Positions 24,384 through 36,072 of a DNA stretch of 64,000 nt are shown in pieces. Both the position numbers and the translations under genes were made by a program. The notes below the pieces were generated by a model. That model saw only the letters and a program-made list of their open reading frames with translations. It was not told where the DNA came from and ran no database searches. Each line of letters begins with the position of its first letter. The stretch's first letter is position 1. Source of the stretch: Chiridota heheva (Eukaryota > Echinodermata > Holothuroidea > Apodida > Chiridotidae); assembly GCA_020152595.1 (NCBI GenBank), contig JAIGNY010001203.1, positions 591,001-655,000 of the forward strand, in the 5' to 3' direction.

Positions 24384-24547
24384 ATTGCAGGTTAACTCCC
24401 CAGCAGTGCTGGTACTCATTTTACAGATGAGTGGACTGGAGCAAGTAGAGCAAAGTGTCTTGCTGAAGGACACTCACTGCGAGAATCAAAACATGGTACC
24501 TTTTGCATATGAGCAAGTCTTTAACCACAGAGTCACTGCACCTAAAC
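24384..24547 (-). mobile_element. tRNA-derived SINE with a conserved core
   Basis: On the minus strand the order is an A-box-like gtgactctgtggttaaag, a B-box-like catgttttgattctc, then the core tgtccttcagcaagacactt, ttgctccagtccactcatct and a ggggagttaacctgc segment. The core resembles one widely dispersed in fish and other deuterostomes, recalled and not searched. The core end matches the partial copy at 35,774-35,960. Confidence 0.6.
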
Positions 24548-25060
24548 ATCTCAAGATGACACAAGCATAATTTGGGTAACAAATTTTCAGTATTCACAGC
24601 AGTTCTAGTGAATGAACATGTGTTTTCATCTACACATTTTGTGCAAAGTTCATTGAGCAAGGCAAGTGAAGTACCCTGCTGCCAGGAGCAATACTTCCCC
24701 CTCCCCACTCCTTTTCATAATCTGATATATGATTACTACCCAAATCTCAAATATATCTAATTTTTCTAAATGCAGGATGAGGACTCTCAAGAGAATGGGC
24801 GGTGTATTAATACAGGTATAGTTGATGTCAAGAGTATCATCCATACAGTAACTGTGGAACCGTGTTATACATGTATTTGAGTAAAAGTAAATTGTTCTTG
24901 GACTCAAATCTTGCACCCCATCACCTAAGTCATGCACTCAACAAAGTGGGCAACCTTTCTTTTGTCAAAAGACATCAAAATTTAGTCCATTAAATAAAAC
25001 CGTATGTTCATAACAACTTAGTGACATTATCTCTTTGTTTGTCAAGGATTAGTATTGTCG

Positions 25061-25140
25061 CCATGGTACGCCATGGTATGCCATGGTACGCCATAGTATG
25101 CCATGGTATGCCATGGTACGCCATGGTATGTCATGGTACT
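25061..25140. repeat. 10-bp tandem repeat (8 units)
   Basis: Exactly eight units of ccatggtaYg or close variants. Most contain the palindromic ccatgg. Confidence 0.95.
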
Positions 25141-25803
25141 TTCATCTAATAATTGCTGTTACATGTTTTTTTGAAAATGATTGCTACACTTAAAAGCTAC
25201 ACTGTATATTGCATACTGCACTTAAATTAATTTTTCTGCTGTTTATCACGTACGTGTTTACCATGTATGAAATGAGGTTTGATGAAGAATTGATAAACAT
25301 AATGATTAGTACTGTAAATATGTACTGTGGGTACAATAATTTAAGTTGTTTTTTTTCTTTTCATGTTTAAATTTGCTTTTCAATCACAAATTAAGGAGCA
25401 AAAACAATTTAATAAACAAAGATAAACATTTGGAAATTAAATATCCTAACTTGTATGACTTCAAAATTGTGTTCATACATTTGCATTTCATGAATAATAT
25501 TCACATTATACCCACGATTAAGGCAGTCAAAATTATATATAGATTAGAAAGTTGCCAAACTTCTAGTATGACAACAACCAAAAAGGTGGCAACCCAACTT
25601 TTAACAAAATGATACATTTCATGAAGCACTCAAAAGCTGATTTAGTTTTCAAGTTATGACTAAACAAAGCTTCAGGAATTGTTAATTTGTCCAGAATTTT
25701 GATATACTAAAAGCAACACAGCTTAAAATCTTTTTATAATTCTTTAAATTCTGTTCTTAAATTTCAGCTACTTGTGAATTTTAGAATGTCTTTTCTACTG
25801 TAG

Positions 25804-25955
25804 ATACTGTACATGATGATTCTGGGTGTGACAAAGTTTCATCAAATTTTGCCCGATGTCGATTCTATATTTTAGACAATATTGACAGAGGAATAAAAAA
25901 CAAGGTTTTACAAAAGAAAATGATGGATCCTTCCCCCATTGATATCACACACTAA
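25804..25955 (+). CDS. Candidate terminal exon of the same unidentified gene
   Basis: The acceptor is ttttctactgtag. Entering at phase 1, the exon reads TVHDDSGCDKVSSNFARCRF, then YILDNIDRGIKNKV, then a lysine-rich LQKKMMDPSPIDITH and TAA at 25,953-25,955. Its phase matches the exon at 21,797-21,907 exactly, and the joined product would end with 49 residues from this exon plus the shared Asp. Residue use looks coding-like, but the protein is not recognised. No clear AATAAA was seen just downstream. Confidence 0.5.
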
Positions 25956-26061
25956 TGTGCAATAACAGCTTAAAATTGAAAAAGTTGTAAATTGGTCAAT
26001 TTGTATCCTATTCTAATGGAATATTTTGCTATTTTAATGGTTTAGATCATACAGTATTTCA

Positions 26062-26546
26062 AAAGATTTTAGTTCAGGGGTCAAGCAAGTTTATCTTATA
26101 TGAAAGAAGACTTCAAAAGAAACAAAATGGTGAAGAAAGCATTAAAAATCATTATTCCGTTAAGGAGCTATTCAAGTTTAAAGTTTGGTACCATTTGTGT
26201 AGAAACGACTAAAATCAGACTAGTTGTGATGTCACAGCCTCAGATTTCTCAATCTTTACGTATTTTAAAGAAAGTTTATTTAATTTTTTCACTATTCAAT
26301 TTATTTTTCTTTAAACTCTCTTCAGGTGGTATATTATAAATACCCTTCCTAGATTCAGTTTTGATACTTTTTTGACATATCCCATGGTTTATTTCAGTCG
26401 TTTTATACAAATTATACCAAATTTTAAACGTAAATATCTCCTTAACAGAATAAGATTTTCGATTGCTTTCTTCACTATTTTAGTGGTTTTGAAGCCCTCT
26501 TTCATACTGTATAAGATGGACTTGCTTGACCCCTGAACTAATCCTT
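26062..26546. mobile_element. Fold-back MITE, copy C
   Basis: Inverted arms are ttagttcaggggtcaagcaa and ttgcttgacccctgaacta. Inner arms share gaaacaaaatggtgaagaaa and tcagactagttgtgatgtca. The right end closes at CTAATCCTT followed by TA. Confidence 0.75.
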
Positions 26547-27204
26547 TAAATCAATTAAGCCCATGCTGCCTCTAGATGTAAATAGTCCTTTAAACATTCC
26601 ATTGATTCCAAAATTAGCCAAGACTTGACCTATTGTTGTAATTAGGAAGTTCCATTCTAGTCGCACCTGATATAAATGTAATCTTTAATGGAGGCTGTAA
26701 CACTGCAATGTTAACACTCCTAATATTGATAATTCAATGCAATCAATCTTCACAGATTTTCTCTTACAGTACAAGTAAACTACTGTACATCAGTATAGTA
26801 GTTCAATACTGTGCCACAACAGCCTAACACGTTACATGCATTTACTTTCAAGCAAGAACATGCTGTAAAATCTAGCAGACCCTGAAGTACTCGGTACCAA
26901 GCTAAAATTAGCTCACTCATGCCCGTGAATGACACTTGGTATCATATCAAAAATTACTATCAATCTTCAGAACCTATTCAAGATTATTATACTGTTTATT
27001 TGTTAATGTAGTAAACATACTGTAGATGCAGAGCAAGTGTCCATATTGTTGCTGGTTCACTAAGTTTTAAATGAAGATTTGAATATTATTCAAGTATTAA
27101 CTGAAGTTTTATTACTTTCATAGGCCACACACTATTTTTGTATAATCTTTTTTAATGACGTGACACACACATGATACACAGTACATACAGTAACAAATAG
27201 TATT
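26547..27204. other. Stretch without recognised gene
   Basis: No exon or element boundary was identified. Acagta/tactgt words are frequent. Confidence 0.45.
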
Positions 27205-27766
27205 GGTAAAGAAGCTTGTTTATTATATGCTGTATGAAAGAGGACTTCCAAAGGAACAAAATAGTGCAGAAAGCATTCAAAATCTTAGTCTGTTAAGGAG
27301 ATATTTAAGTTTAAAGTTTAGAATCATTTGTGTACAAACGACTGAAATCAGACTAGTCACTAGATGTGATGTCATAGCCTCAGATTTCTCAGTCTTTGTG
27401 TATTCTATCATATTTTTTCTGTGATTTTGTGACTTAAAAACCATGGAATATGTCCAAAAAAAATAGTAAAACTGAATCTAGGAAGGGTATCTATAATATA
27501 CCACCTGTAGAAAGTTCGAGGAAAAATAAATTAAATAGTGAAAAAATTAAATGAACCTTCTTTAAAATACATACAGACTTTGAGGAATCTGAGGCTGTGA
27601 CATCACAACTAGTCTGATTTAAGTCACTTCTACAGAAATAATACCAAACTTTAAACTTGAACATCTCCTAAACGGAATAAGTTTTTTCAATGCTTTCTTC
27701 ACTATTTTGTTTCTTTTCAAGTCCTCTTATATAAGATAGACATCCTTGACCATTGGACTAATCCTT
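27205..27766. mobile_element. Fold-back MITE, copy D
   Basis: The left arm is degraded at its tip but keeps gtatgaaagaggacttcc and acgactgaaatcagactagt. The right arm is intact and ends CTAATCCTT plus TA. An internal region contains tcactaga in place of part of the arm. Confidence 0.7.
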
Positions 27767-27787
27767 TAAGGTGTACTATACTGTACA

Positions 27788-28171
27788 CAGACCCCTAGCT
27801 TTGCTGTTTCACAGGGGTGGCCCTCCCCACCCCTCCGTGAGCCCGCTCTGCCCCTCATGAGAACAAAAGTATATATATTTTTTTTACTTAATAATCTTAA
27901 GTAGCCTCATAAATGAAACACCTTACATGGATACAGAACACAGAATGGTAGCATAGTGAGCAATTGTCCTGTTAAGCTAATGACTGGTACTGATCAGTCA
28001 GAATATTCATTCTCAGATGTACTGTATGATTACTAAAATCCCAGAGCTTCTTCACCAGGGGATTCCAGGTGCCCCTGGACTCCCATGCCAAAAAGATGCA
28101 GTACTTCACGCGCACAATTATGTGCAACAAGTCTAGCACTCGGCCCCTTTTTAAATCAAGCTAGGGGTCTG
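27788..28171. mobile_element. CAGACCCC-ended TIR element, copy 3
   Basis: A 384-bp copy with near-perfect inverted ends (CAGACCCCTAGCTTTG and caagctaggggtctg), flanked by CTGTACA at 27,781-27,787 and 28,172-28,178. It has only a short GC-rich segment, so it shows the unexpanded form of the family. Confidence 0.88.
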
Positions 28172-28204
28172 CTGTACAGAGACACTAAATTGTTTTTTCT
28201 TTTC

Positions 28205-28320
28205 CAAACAGGATACGTAGGAATTGCACTCATTTGAGTTAAGTTAAGTTTAGGGCCCAGAATTTAAAAGGAAAACAAATTGTGCCATAGCTTTTATGTT
28301 TGGGAAAAATATTCCCGGAT
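28205..28320. repeat. Dispersed repeat related to 57,225-57,365
   Basis: Both sites share acaggata, aattgcactcatttgagtt and a downstream aaaatattc...cccg segment. Nature unknown. Confidence 0.55.
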
Positions 28321-28389
28321 GGGACATCAGTCCCACCCAGCCTTTCAAGTTTAAACCACAATCCACAACATACTGTATGGTGAAAATCT

Positions 28390-28480
28390 TATAATATCAG
28401 GGCAATGCGCGCACGCATGGTCCCCACCCCACAACATTTTTCAAAGAAATACAATTTTAAAATAGGCCTCTACCTTTTAA
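28390..28480. repeat. Dispersed repeat related to 30,507-30,600
   Basis: Shared blocks are cttataatatcagggc, gcacgcatgg and caatacaattttaaa. No element ends were defined. Confidence 0.6.
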
Positions 28481-31400
28481 TTAAAAGATAGCGGATTAGC
28501 AGGTAGCCAGGGGAGGGGTTCATCCGAGTGAACGAGCCCCATTTTGTTGAAAAAGTGTCATTTTATAATCTAAACATATAACAAGCACCCAGAATTTCAA
28601 GATTTTCTGTCCTTTCAGACAAAAAACAAAAACCCCTTTCAACTGTTCAAATTCCTCAACACCGTGACCTTTTGTTGAGAAAGTGCCCTTTTTAAATCTG
28701 AAAAATAATAAGGAACCAGAATTTCAAGATCTTTTGCATTTTTATGCGAAAATGAAGCCCCTTTCAAATTCCTGGCTACGGGCTGATAAGAAAGGAAATT
28801 GCTGGACTTTCATTTTATAAGGACAGAATAAAGGCTCAACTGCAAACACATGTTTTTCAATTCCATTGCTATTTTACAATGATACGATTTGGGTTTCTTA
28901 ACTAGGTGTTTCGGCACTAGAGCAGTAAATACATTTTTACTCCAAATATATTGTCCTTTACATCCAGTTACTCTTAAAGCCACTTAGTTTTCAGTCAGTC
29001 AAGTTAGATCAGGGAGTTTCATTCTAGTTCTATGCATCAGTGATTTGCCCAAATAATAACTCCCTGAATGCATTCACAAAGAATGTAATGCTTTGCTGCA
29101 TTCAAGCACGTCAGCCCAGGGCCTTGGCAGTTCTTGTACAGCGCAAAATAATAACCTACTTCCGCATCATCTACAATAGGGTTTTTTGTTTCAGCTCACT
29201 GACTAGAAATAATCTTTATTCTGCCACATTTTGCTCACCTCTTGCTATAATGGTAGTGCCCAACAGAAACTGTAATTAGGACTTTGAAAAGATTTTTTGT
29301 ATATTTGTATCATTTTTACTACTTCTCGATTTCTGATTTGTAAAATTTATCACGTAGTATTAAGTTTCATATTTTTCAAAATGTATCAAAATAATCAGTT
29401 TGATTTATGAATGTTTGTATCTATTCTAAGAATTTCAAACAAGGGTATCAAAGATGGCGGATTTTGAGAAAGTAGATTATAATACTAGTCCTGTCGTGCC
29501 CTGAGGGTCACGACTGAAATTTTTTGTAAGAGAGACCATTCCCTTTGGTTGAGTGTTCCTTTTACAATGTTTGTGTTTGGTAATCACTCAGCTACCTGGA
29601 TCATAAATTTTGCTGCCAGTCTCAGGGCCTTATGTAAATTTGTGGGCAGGTGGCAATGAATGTGGTAGAAATTTATATTTTATAGAATAAATTTAGCCAG
29701 ATTCTAACCACTGAAGGATTCTCAGCCTATCAGATTTTGTAATAATTGCTCCATGTCTAAATAAGAAAGAAATTCCAACAAACATGTGTGGTTCTTTCTG
29801 CATCGTTCCACACATAATCTTTACTGTCAGCTTGCACACTTTGTATCCTATCATGATGTGACAAGCACTGACCTTCAACTTCATACATTCACAAATAACC
29901 TTGAAAACGATACACAGCATCACTCTTACACCTTAAGTGCAAAAAATAAGATAACAATTCTTTGCTCAATTCTACAAGGGAGACGTTACATGTATTTACA
30001 GTATGATTCTACTTAGCAATGCAAGCCTACTGTAATTAGACGATTGCTTTCCAAATGGCATGGAACACTACAAGATCACCCAAAAAGGCTGTCGTGGCAT
30101 TTAATTTTTTGGTACGGATAGTAATAAAGAAAGCAGTGATGTGTCTAAGGGGGCTATTGGGGGCTTAGCCTCCCCCTCACCTCCCCAAATTCTGTCGATC
30201 CCTAAACATATTTAACTGAAATATCAAATGATCCATGTGTGGTATTTTTTGCAATCATATCAACTGAGTTATCATTGAGTTGTTATTATTTTGGACCAAA
30301 CCTTTTACAGTTTGCACCAAACATCCTCCTCCCAATTTCAACCAAACGTCTTTTATTTTGGCTCCAAAATCTTCAATATTGACCCAAAAATCTGCACTTT
30401 TGGATAAAAATCTGCAGGCTTCTATCAAAAATTTCAATTTTGAACCAAAATCTTCAAGGGCCACAAACAATAGACTCAAAAACCTTTGGATACTGGAGGT
30501 GAAGTTCTTATAATATCAGGGCCATGCACGCATGGGAGCGAGCCATAATGAATTTTCAAAGCAATACAATTTTAAATTAGACCTTTATCTTTTTGCCCAT
30601 GCTATTTGTGAAAAATCATGGAAAATTTTGGAAATTCTCCTTGAATTTACAAGAACTTTTCTTCATTTTCAGGAAATTTTCTTTTTTTTCAATTTTTTAA
30701 ATTTAATTTCTGCAAACTTTTCATGAATTTAATGGAAATCTCGTCAATTTGATCTAATCTAATTTGTAGGTCTACACTACAGATTGCCACCTTATGATGG
30801 AATATCTTAAGATAGAAATGTACTGTTTTGCACAATAAGTCAATCCCTTTAAATTGTCTCAAAATAAGCACTTGAAGCTTTTCTTTTCAGTTTTCACAAT
30901 GTAGTTTGGTCAACGAACCAGGTTGTTTTTCAAAGAATCAACATTGGCTGTTATACTCTACTACCAGGGAGTTGTGTACTACATACAGGTATAATAGCAC
31001 ACAATATGAATATAGCGGTGTCTTTCCAGATATTACAAGTTTCCATCAACAGTACTAATTTAGACACTTAATTAAAAAAGCTGCAAAATTATCAATTCAT
31101 TGTATCTATAAACTCTACATGTAGCTCAGAATTCAGAATGCTTTAAATATTTAAATATTATTTCATATTTAATAATATTTTATAATAGTGGTATGTTTAA
31201 AACAATTTTGATGACAATTTTCATTGTTTTTGACAGATTTCCAAAGTCTACTGTAGCTGTCTGTAGATGTTTTGTCAGTCCTTTACAGCCATGCTAGTGC
31301 TACACCCTTGTTATATTGGTGCAAACAGTGTACCACTTGCTACATGTTAATAGTAATGCACTGCTATTGTATTAATACTTTAACCTACAAAATGTCACCA

Positions 31401-31591
31401 CTTTTGTTGCATATGTTTTTTTGTTTTATTACAAACATACATTGAAGCTCCTTGCACCAACAAAAGGCCTCACAGCATATAGCAGCTGGATAAACATACA
31501 GTACAACTGATTAATATATTTTATACAAAATAATCCATACATTTGCACACATCATGTCAGAGATTTTGATCTTAATTTTCCAAATTTTCAG
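28481..31591. other. Mostly unassigned sequence
   Basis: Contains the second copy of a dispersed repeat at 30,507-30,600 and short open frames without domains. Several gttccaaaatcttcaa-like words around 30,290-30,470 suggest a degenerate repeat (attttggaccaaa, aatcttcaatattgaccc). No gene was recognised. Confidence 0.4.
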
Positions 31592-32487
31592 ATTTCCTAC
31601 CAGGAACAAGAGTGGTGATCAGTGAGCAGACAGGAACAAGAGTGGTGATCAGTGAGCAGACAGGAACAAGAGTGGTGATCAGTGAGCAGACAGGAACAAG
31701 AGTGGTGATCAGTGAGCAGACAGGAACAAGAGTGGTAATCAGTGGGCAGACAAGAACAAGAGTGGTGATCAGTGAGCAGAAAAGAACAAGAGTGGTGATC
31801 AGTGAGCAGACAAGAACAAGAGTGGTGATCAGTGAGCAGACAAGAACAAGAGTGGTGATCAGTGAGCAGACAGGAACGGTGATCAGTGAGCAAACAGGAA
31901 CAAGAGTGGTGATCAGTGAGCAGACAAGAACAAGAGTGGTGATCAGTGAGCAGACAAGAACAAGAGTGGTGATCAGTGAGCAGACAGGAACAAGAGTGGT
32001 GATCAGTGAGCAGACAGGAACAAGAGTGGTGATCAGTGAGCAGACAAGAACAAGAGTGGTGATCAGTGAGCAGACAGGAACAAGAGTGGTGATCAGTGAG
32101 CAGACAAGAACAAGAGTGGTGATCAGTGAGCAGACAGGAACAAGAGTGGTGATCAGTGAGCAGACAAGAACAAGAGTGGTGATCAGTGAGCAGACAGGAA
32201 CAAGAGTTGTGATCAGTGAGCAGACAAGAACAAGAGTGGTGATAAGTCAGCAGACAAGAACAAGAGTGGTGATCAGTGAGCAGACAAGAACAAGAGTGGT
32301 GATCAGTGAGCAGACAGGAACAAGAGTGGTGATCAGTGAGCAGACAAGAACAAGAGTGGTGATCAGTAAGCAGACAGTAACAAGAGTGGTGATCAGTGAG
32401 CAGACAAGAACAAGAGTGGTGATCAGTGAGCAGACAGGAACAAGAGTGGTGATCAGTGAGCAGACCCCTACAAAGGCTTTTACATAG
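31592..32487 (+). CDS. Repeat-encoded candidate terminal exon, (GTRVVISEQT)n
   Basis: A 30-bp tandem repeat of about 29 units stays open for 297 codons and ends PTKAFT-stop. It begins DFLPGTRVVISEQT just after a possible acceptor (ttttccaaattttcag), where entry at phase 1 would be needed. There is no in-frame ATG and a TAA lies just upstream, so it can be coding only if spliced. The single unit-breaking deletion removes a multiple of 3. A minus frame is also open, which is expected from the 30-bp period. The translated unit alternates basic and acidic residues. It may be only a minisatellite. Confidence 0.3.
31600..32470. repeat. 30-bp minisatellite (~29 units)
   Basis: Units are ggaacaagagtggtgatcag plus tgagcagaca, with G/A alternation (caggaac versus caagaac) that is partly regular, suggesting expansion of a two-unit block. 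Units are highly uniform, indicating recent growth or homogenisation. Confidence 0.97.
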
Positions 32488-32494
32488 TGGTGTT

Positions 32495-32815
32495 CCACCC
32501 TGCCACCTAGCCTTCTTTTCCTCTTTCTTGCCCTATTTAACTCCACCCTGGCACTCCTAATTTTCCTCCAACTAACCCTAAGTTCTTCCACCCTGCCCCT
32601 AACTTCCTCCACCCTGCCCCTAGTTTCCTTCATTCTACCCCTACTTTAATCCACTCTGCCCCTACTTTCCTCCACTCTGCCTCTATTTTCCTCCACCCTG
32701 CGCATATTTTCCCCTACTCCATCCTTAATTTCCTCCACTCTGCTCCTATTTTCCTCTACCATGCCCATTTTCTTGCATCCGGCCCCTATTTTTCACCACC
32801 ATGCCTTTTTTCACA
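32495..32815. repeat. Degenerate pyrimidine-rich ~22-bp repeat
   Basis: Diverged units of cctccaccctgcccctamttt type follow the 30-bp array directly. The strand is strongly C/T biased. Confidence 0.7.
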
Positions 32816-34017
32816 AATCATCTACATTTCGAACAATAAACTTTTATTATAATTATTGCATATTTAATTTTGATGCTATTTATAGTTGCCCAATACAAAA
32901 AAACACACTAATTTCTCTTTATTTTATGTTTGTCAAAATTCTTGCTGCATTGCCCTTGCTACACAACCTTGTACCCCCCTTTTTGTCCATTTCACCCTGT
33001 CCCTTTCTAGTTTAAACTAGGAGCTTGGGGGAGAGCACCCTATTTAAAATATTCATATTAAAGTCAACGAGTACACCCTAGGTGCTACTAATGCACACTT
33101 TGTATGTTTTATTACACAAACAGTATTAAGTGAATTTGAAGGAGTGTAGGCATACAGTATTGAGTGCAACACTTGACTCGGGTCAAGGACTAATCTGGTC
33201 AAGGTGCAGGTCAAAATAATTAGTACACCTAAAAGGCTGGTCAGCGCTTAGAGCTGGTCCAAGCCGGCCAAAACTTCAAAACCTCCACTTTATAATCATA
33301 GTGTGCATTCTTAAAGTTATTTGCTAATCAAGTGTGAACTTATCCTAAATCAAGGCATTTTAAACCCCAGAATGACAATAAATACACAGCTTTTCTATTT
33401 TTTTAGATTAAAAAAAAAAAGCACTTCCTCAGTACTTTTAAACCTTGCCATGAATATAAAAAATCAATTACTGTGAGTCTAATACCAAGCCATGGAAAGT
33501 AACAAACCTTTGTACCCATTCAGATTTCTGACTCCTAATTCCGATAGATTAAAACAGTTTAAATCCCAGGGATTGACAAATTTACTTTAGAAGTTTACAT
33601 TTACACTCTTGAGTGTCCAAAGCCCAGAAATGCATTACAGAAAGTGCCTTCTGTCTACACTTTACAAGTAGACCCACTGCACTTGATTAGGGCAACCAGA
33701 GCCACAGCCATAACCACAAAGGGTGTGCACCGTAACTGCCCAATTAATCCAGCCTAAACAAATGGTAATTTGCATAACAATCAGGCCTATGAAGGGCAAG
33801 TTGCAAGTTTGCAATCACATATTTCTATAGGGCCTATCGCACGTTAAACTTAGCAGTCTCATCCCCTGCTAATTAAGAATCAGTGATACTTACAATAACT
33901 ACTATACATGTATGTACAGTAGATCTACAGTATTGGAAATCATAAAAACAGAAGAATAATTTCATCAAAATCTTATTTCAAATTGAACGATTTACAGGCC
34001 TTTAAAAATTCTCAAGT
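32816..34017. other. Stretch without recognised gene
   Basis: No exon or element was identified. Searching by eye on the minus strand for conserved ERM exon 3-8 peptides gave nothing. Confidence 0.4.
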
Positions 34018-34447
34018 GGGCATGACATGCTCTGGGCGTGCCGTGCCCTGGGCGTGCCGTGCCCTGGGCGTGCCGTGCCCTGGGCGTGCCGTGCCCTGGG
34101 CGTGCCGTGCCCTGGGCGTGCCGTGCCCTGGAAGTGGCGGGCCCTGGACGTGAAGTGCCCTGGACGTAACGTGCCCTGGACGTGACGTGCCCTGGACGTG
34201 ACGTGCCCTGGACGTGACGTGCCCTGGACGTGACGTGCCCTGGACGTGACGTGCCCTGGACGTGACGTGCCCTGGACGTGACGTGCCCTGGACGTGACGT
34301 GCCCTGGACGTGACGTGCCCTGGACGTGACGGGCCCTGGACGTGCCCTGGACGTGACATGCCCTGGACGTGACGTACCCTGGACATCATGTGCTATGTGC
34401 CCTGGACGTGACATGCCCTGGACATGACGTACCCTGGACATCATGTG
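34018..34447. repeat. CpG-rich 16-bp minisatellite (~26 units)
   Basis: Two variants are arranged in blocks: ccctgggcgtgccgtg in the left ~115 bp and ccctggacgtgacgtg in the rest. Each unit has two CpGs in an otherwise CpG-poor region. Long minus-strand open frames here follow from the period. Confidence 0.95.
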
Positions 34448-35040
34448 CCCCTTTGTATGCTACACACATTTGTAATAATCTTGTACTAATCTTTCAAAAC
34501 CCTACTTTTCTCATACTGCTGCTATGATTACTAGATGATTTTGTCCAAAATAATCATCATCTTGAGTTCTGTCCACTGCCCTCTTCAATGGGGTAGTAGA
34601 CATCATTTTCATGGGAAAATAATTTCAATGCTATTCAAAGTGCACAAACTTTGTGATATATCTGTCACAGATTAACTTTATGTACAATTCCATTTCCCAA
34701 TAAACATTCTGACCAGAAATTATCATTTTAAGAATTTTGAAAAAGAACCCAATAATACCAACATTTAGTATTATAAACCAGTAAAGGCCTTATACTAAAC
34801 AGATCATGGAGTTGCATAATTCTATCTAGATGCTAGAACTTATCCCAATCATGGTGATAATGAATGTGTCTATGATGTAATAACCAGTAACAGACTCATT
34901 GGACATAAATACTGCTACTTGATCAAAGTCTCAACAAATGACTATTTAATCAAACATAACATTGTTATCCTTTGTACTGTAACAATAGTAACATTGGCTG
35001 TATATATTTGTGACTTAAAAACAACAATTGGCAGAAATTA
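34448..35040. other. Stretch without recognised gene
   Basis: AT-rich sequence, no feature seen. Confidence 0.45.
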
Positions 35041-35185
35041 ACCATTTTTGTTCAGAGGCTAATTGAAGGTACAGTAGGTACCACTTTGTTCAGAGCCCAA
35101 TTGAAGGTAGGTACCATTTTTGTTGAGAGGCTAATTGAAGGTAGGTACCATTTTTGTTCAGTGGCTAATTGAAGGTAGGTACTTA
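35041..35185. repeat. ~40-bp tandem repeat (4 units)
   Basis: Units contain accatttttgttcagaggct and aattgaaggtaggt. It is followed by a poly-C run near 35,213. Confidence 0.85.
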
Positions 35186-35773
35186 GGGCTCTAAGGAAAT
35201 AGGGTGTGGGGTCCCCCCCCCCCCACCCCCATCGAGACCATTTTCATTTGTTACTGGTAAACTTCATATTCCCTTTAAGGAACCCTTTTATTTAGGTAGT
35301 GGAGCCAATGGTGTATAAAAATGGATGTTTAATACACTAAAAAGCAAGCTAAAATGGTAGTGTGAATTTCTTACAGTAGGTATCTATGTGTGACTAGCAA
35401 ACTGGAACAAGATCACGTCTTTCCAAAAGTGGTGATATGTATGGAAGTGCTTCAAGTTTTTTTACAAAAACAAGCCACTGATCAGGGTTGGCATAAGTGA
35501 GGAGATCGGGTATTTCCCCCTCCCATCCCCTTAAAATGAATTACAAAGGGTGAATTTGCAATTGCTTTTGTAAAATCAATTGAAAGCATAGCATGGAATA
35601 GTTGGACAAACTGATTAATTCCCTTCAAATTTAAAGTGCCAGCCCTGCCACTATAGTGTTTATTTAAGTCTCCATTTTATGTTTTTTAAAGGTTTAAAGT
35701 CCATATATATGTGTCACTTCATACCTGTCTTACCATGTTGAGACATGTTATTATACTAACAGTAAACATTAAT

Positions 35774-35960
35774 CGCAGGTTAACTCCCCAGCAGCGAGTG
35801 GACTGGAGCAACAAGTGAAGTGTCTTGCTCAGAGACGAAATGAATCGCTCGCAACAGGAGACTGGCATCCCATCCAAGGGGTGTCCTACCCAGGGGGAGT
35901 CGTGTGCTCTCATCTGTTTGTGCTAATAAAACTGGGATGAGCACCAGCCTAATGGGAGAT
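35774..35960 (-). mobile_element. SINE-core fragment next to ERM exon 2
   Basis: It shares gcaggttaactccccagcag, tggactggagca and gtgtcttgct with the SINE at 24,384-24,547, then continues with gactggcatcccatccaagg and tgggatgagcaccagcct. These later blocks resemble a core dispersed in fish and other deuterostome genomes (from memory). It ends 28 bp from the ERM exon 2 donor. Confidence 0.55.
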
Positions 35961-35988
35961 GGATTTTCAATATAAACACTTGACTGAC

Positions 35989-36072
35989 CTGATCAAATAG
36001 CTGTTTGCCTGTGGTATGGGGCTGGATCGCAAACTCCAACTCCGCATCCATCGTCGTCACACGTACATTTAC
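35989..36072 (-). CDS. ERM: ERM protein (ezrin/radixin/moesin), coding exon 2
   Basis: ERM proteins link the cortical actin cytoskeleton to plasma-membrane proteins through an N-terminal FERM domain and a C-terminal F-actin site. This 84-nt exon encodes 28 residues including [16 protein letters not shown] and TTGKQLFDQ, the first strand and loop of FERM lobe F1. These are near-identical to human moesin, and distinct from merlin, which differs throughout this stretch. The acceptor is ttttttctgcag and the donor GTCAGT. Phase is 0 at both ends, as in the human gene from memory, whose second exon also ends after LFDQ. It follows the MPKP exon at 37,695-37,706. No later exon was recognised to the left. 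Confidence 0.95.

Noticed and set aside
24776..24815. 40-nt segment (DEDSQENGRCINT) between AG and GT sites in the intron of the unidentified gene
   Set aside because: It needs entry at phase 0, but the preceding exon (21,797-21,907) ends at phase 1, and that joining gives an immediate stop. The flanking exons already fit each other directly.
31597..31893. Minus-strand frame with LLTDHHSCSC repeats
   Set aside because: Shadow of the 30-bp repeat; the plus frame is longer and has the splice-site and stop context.
33992..34444. Minus-strand frames of 125 and 150 codons with RHVQGTSRPGHVTS repeats
   Set aside because: Artefact of the 16-bp CpG-rich minisatellite, open in more than one frame.
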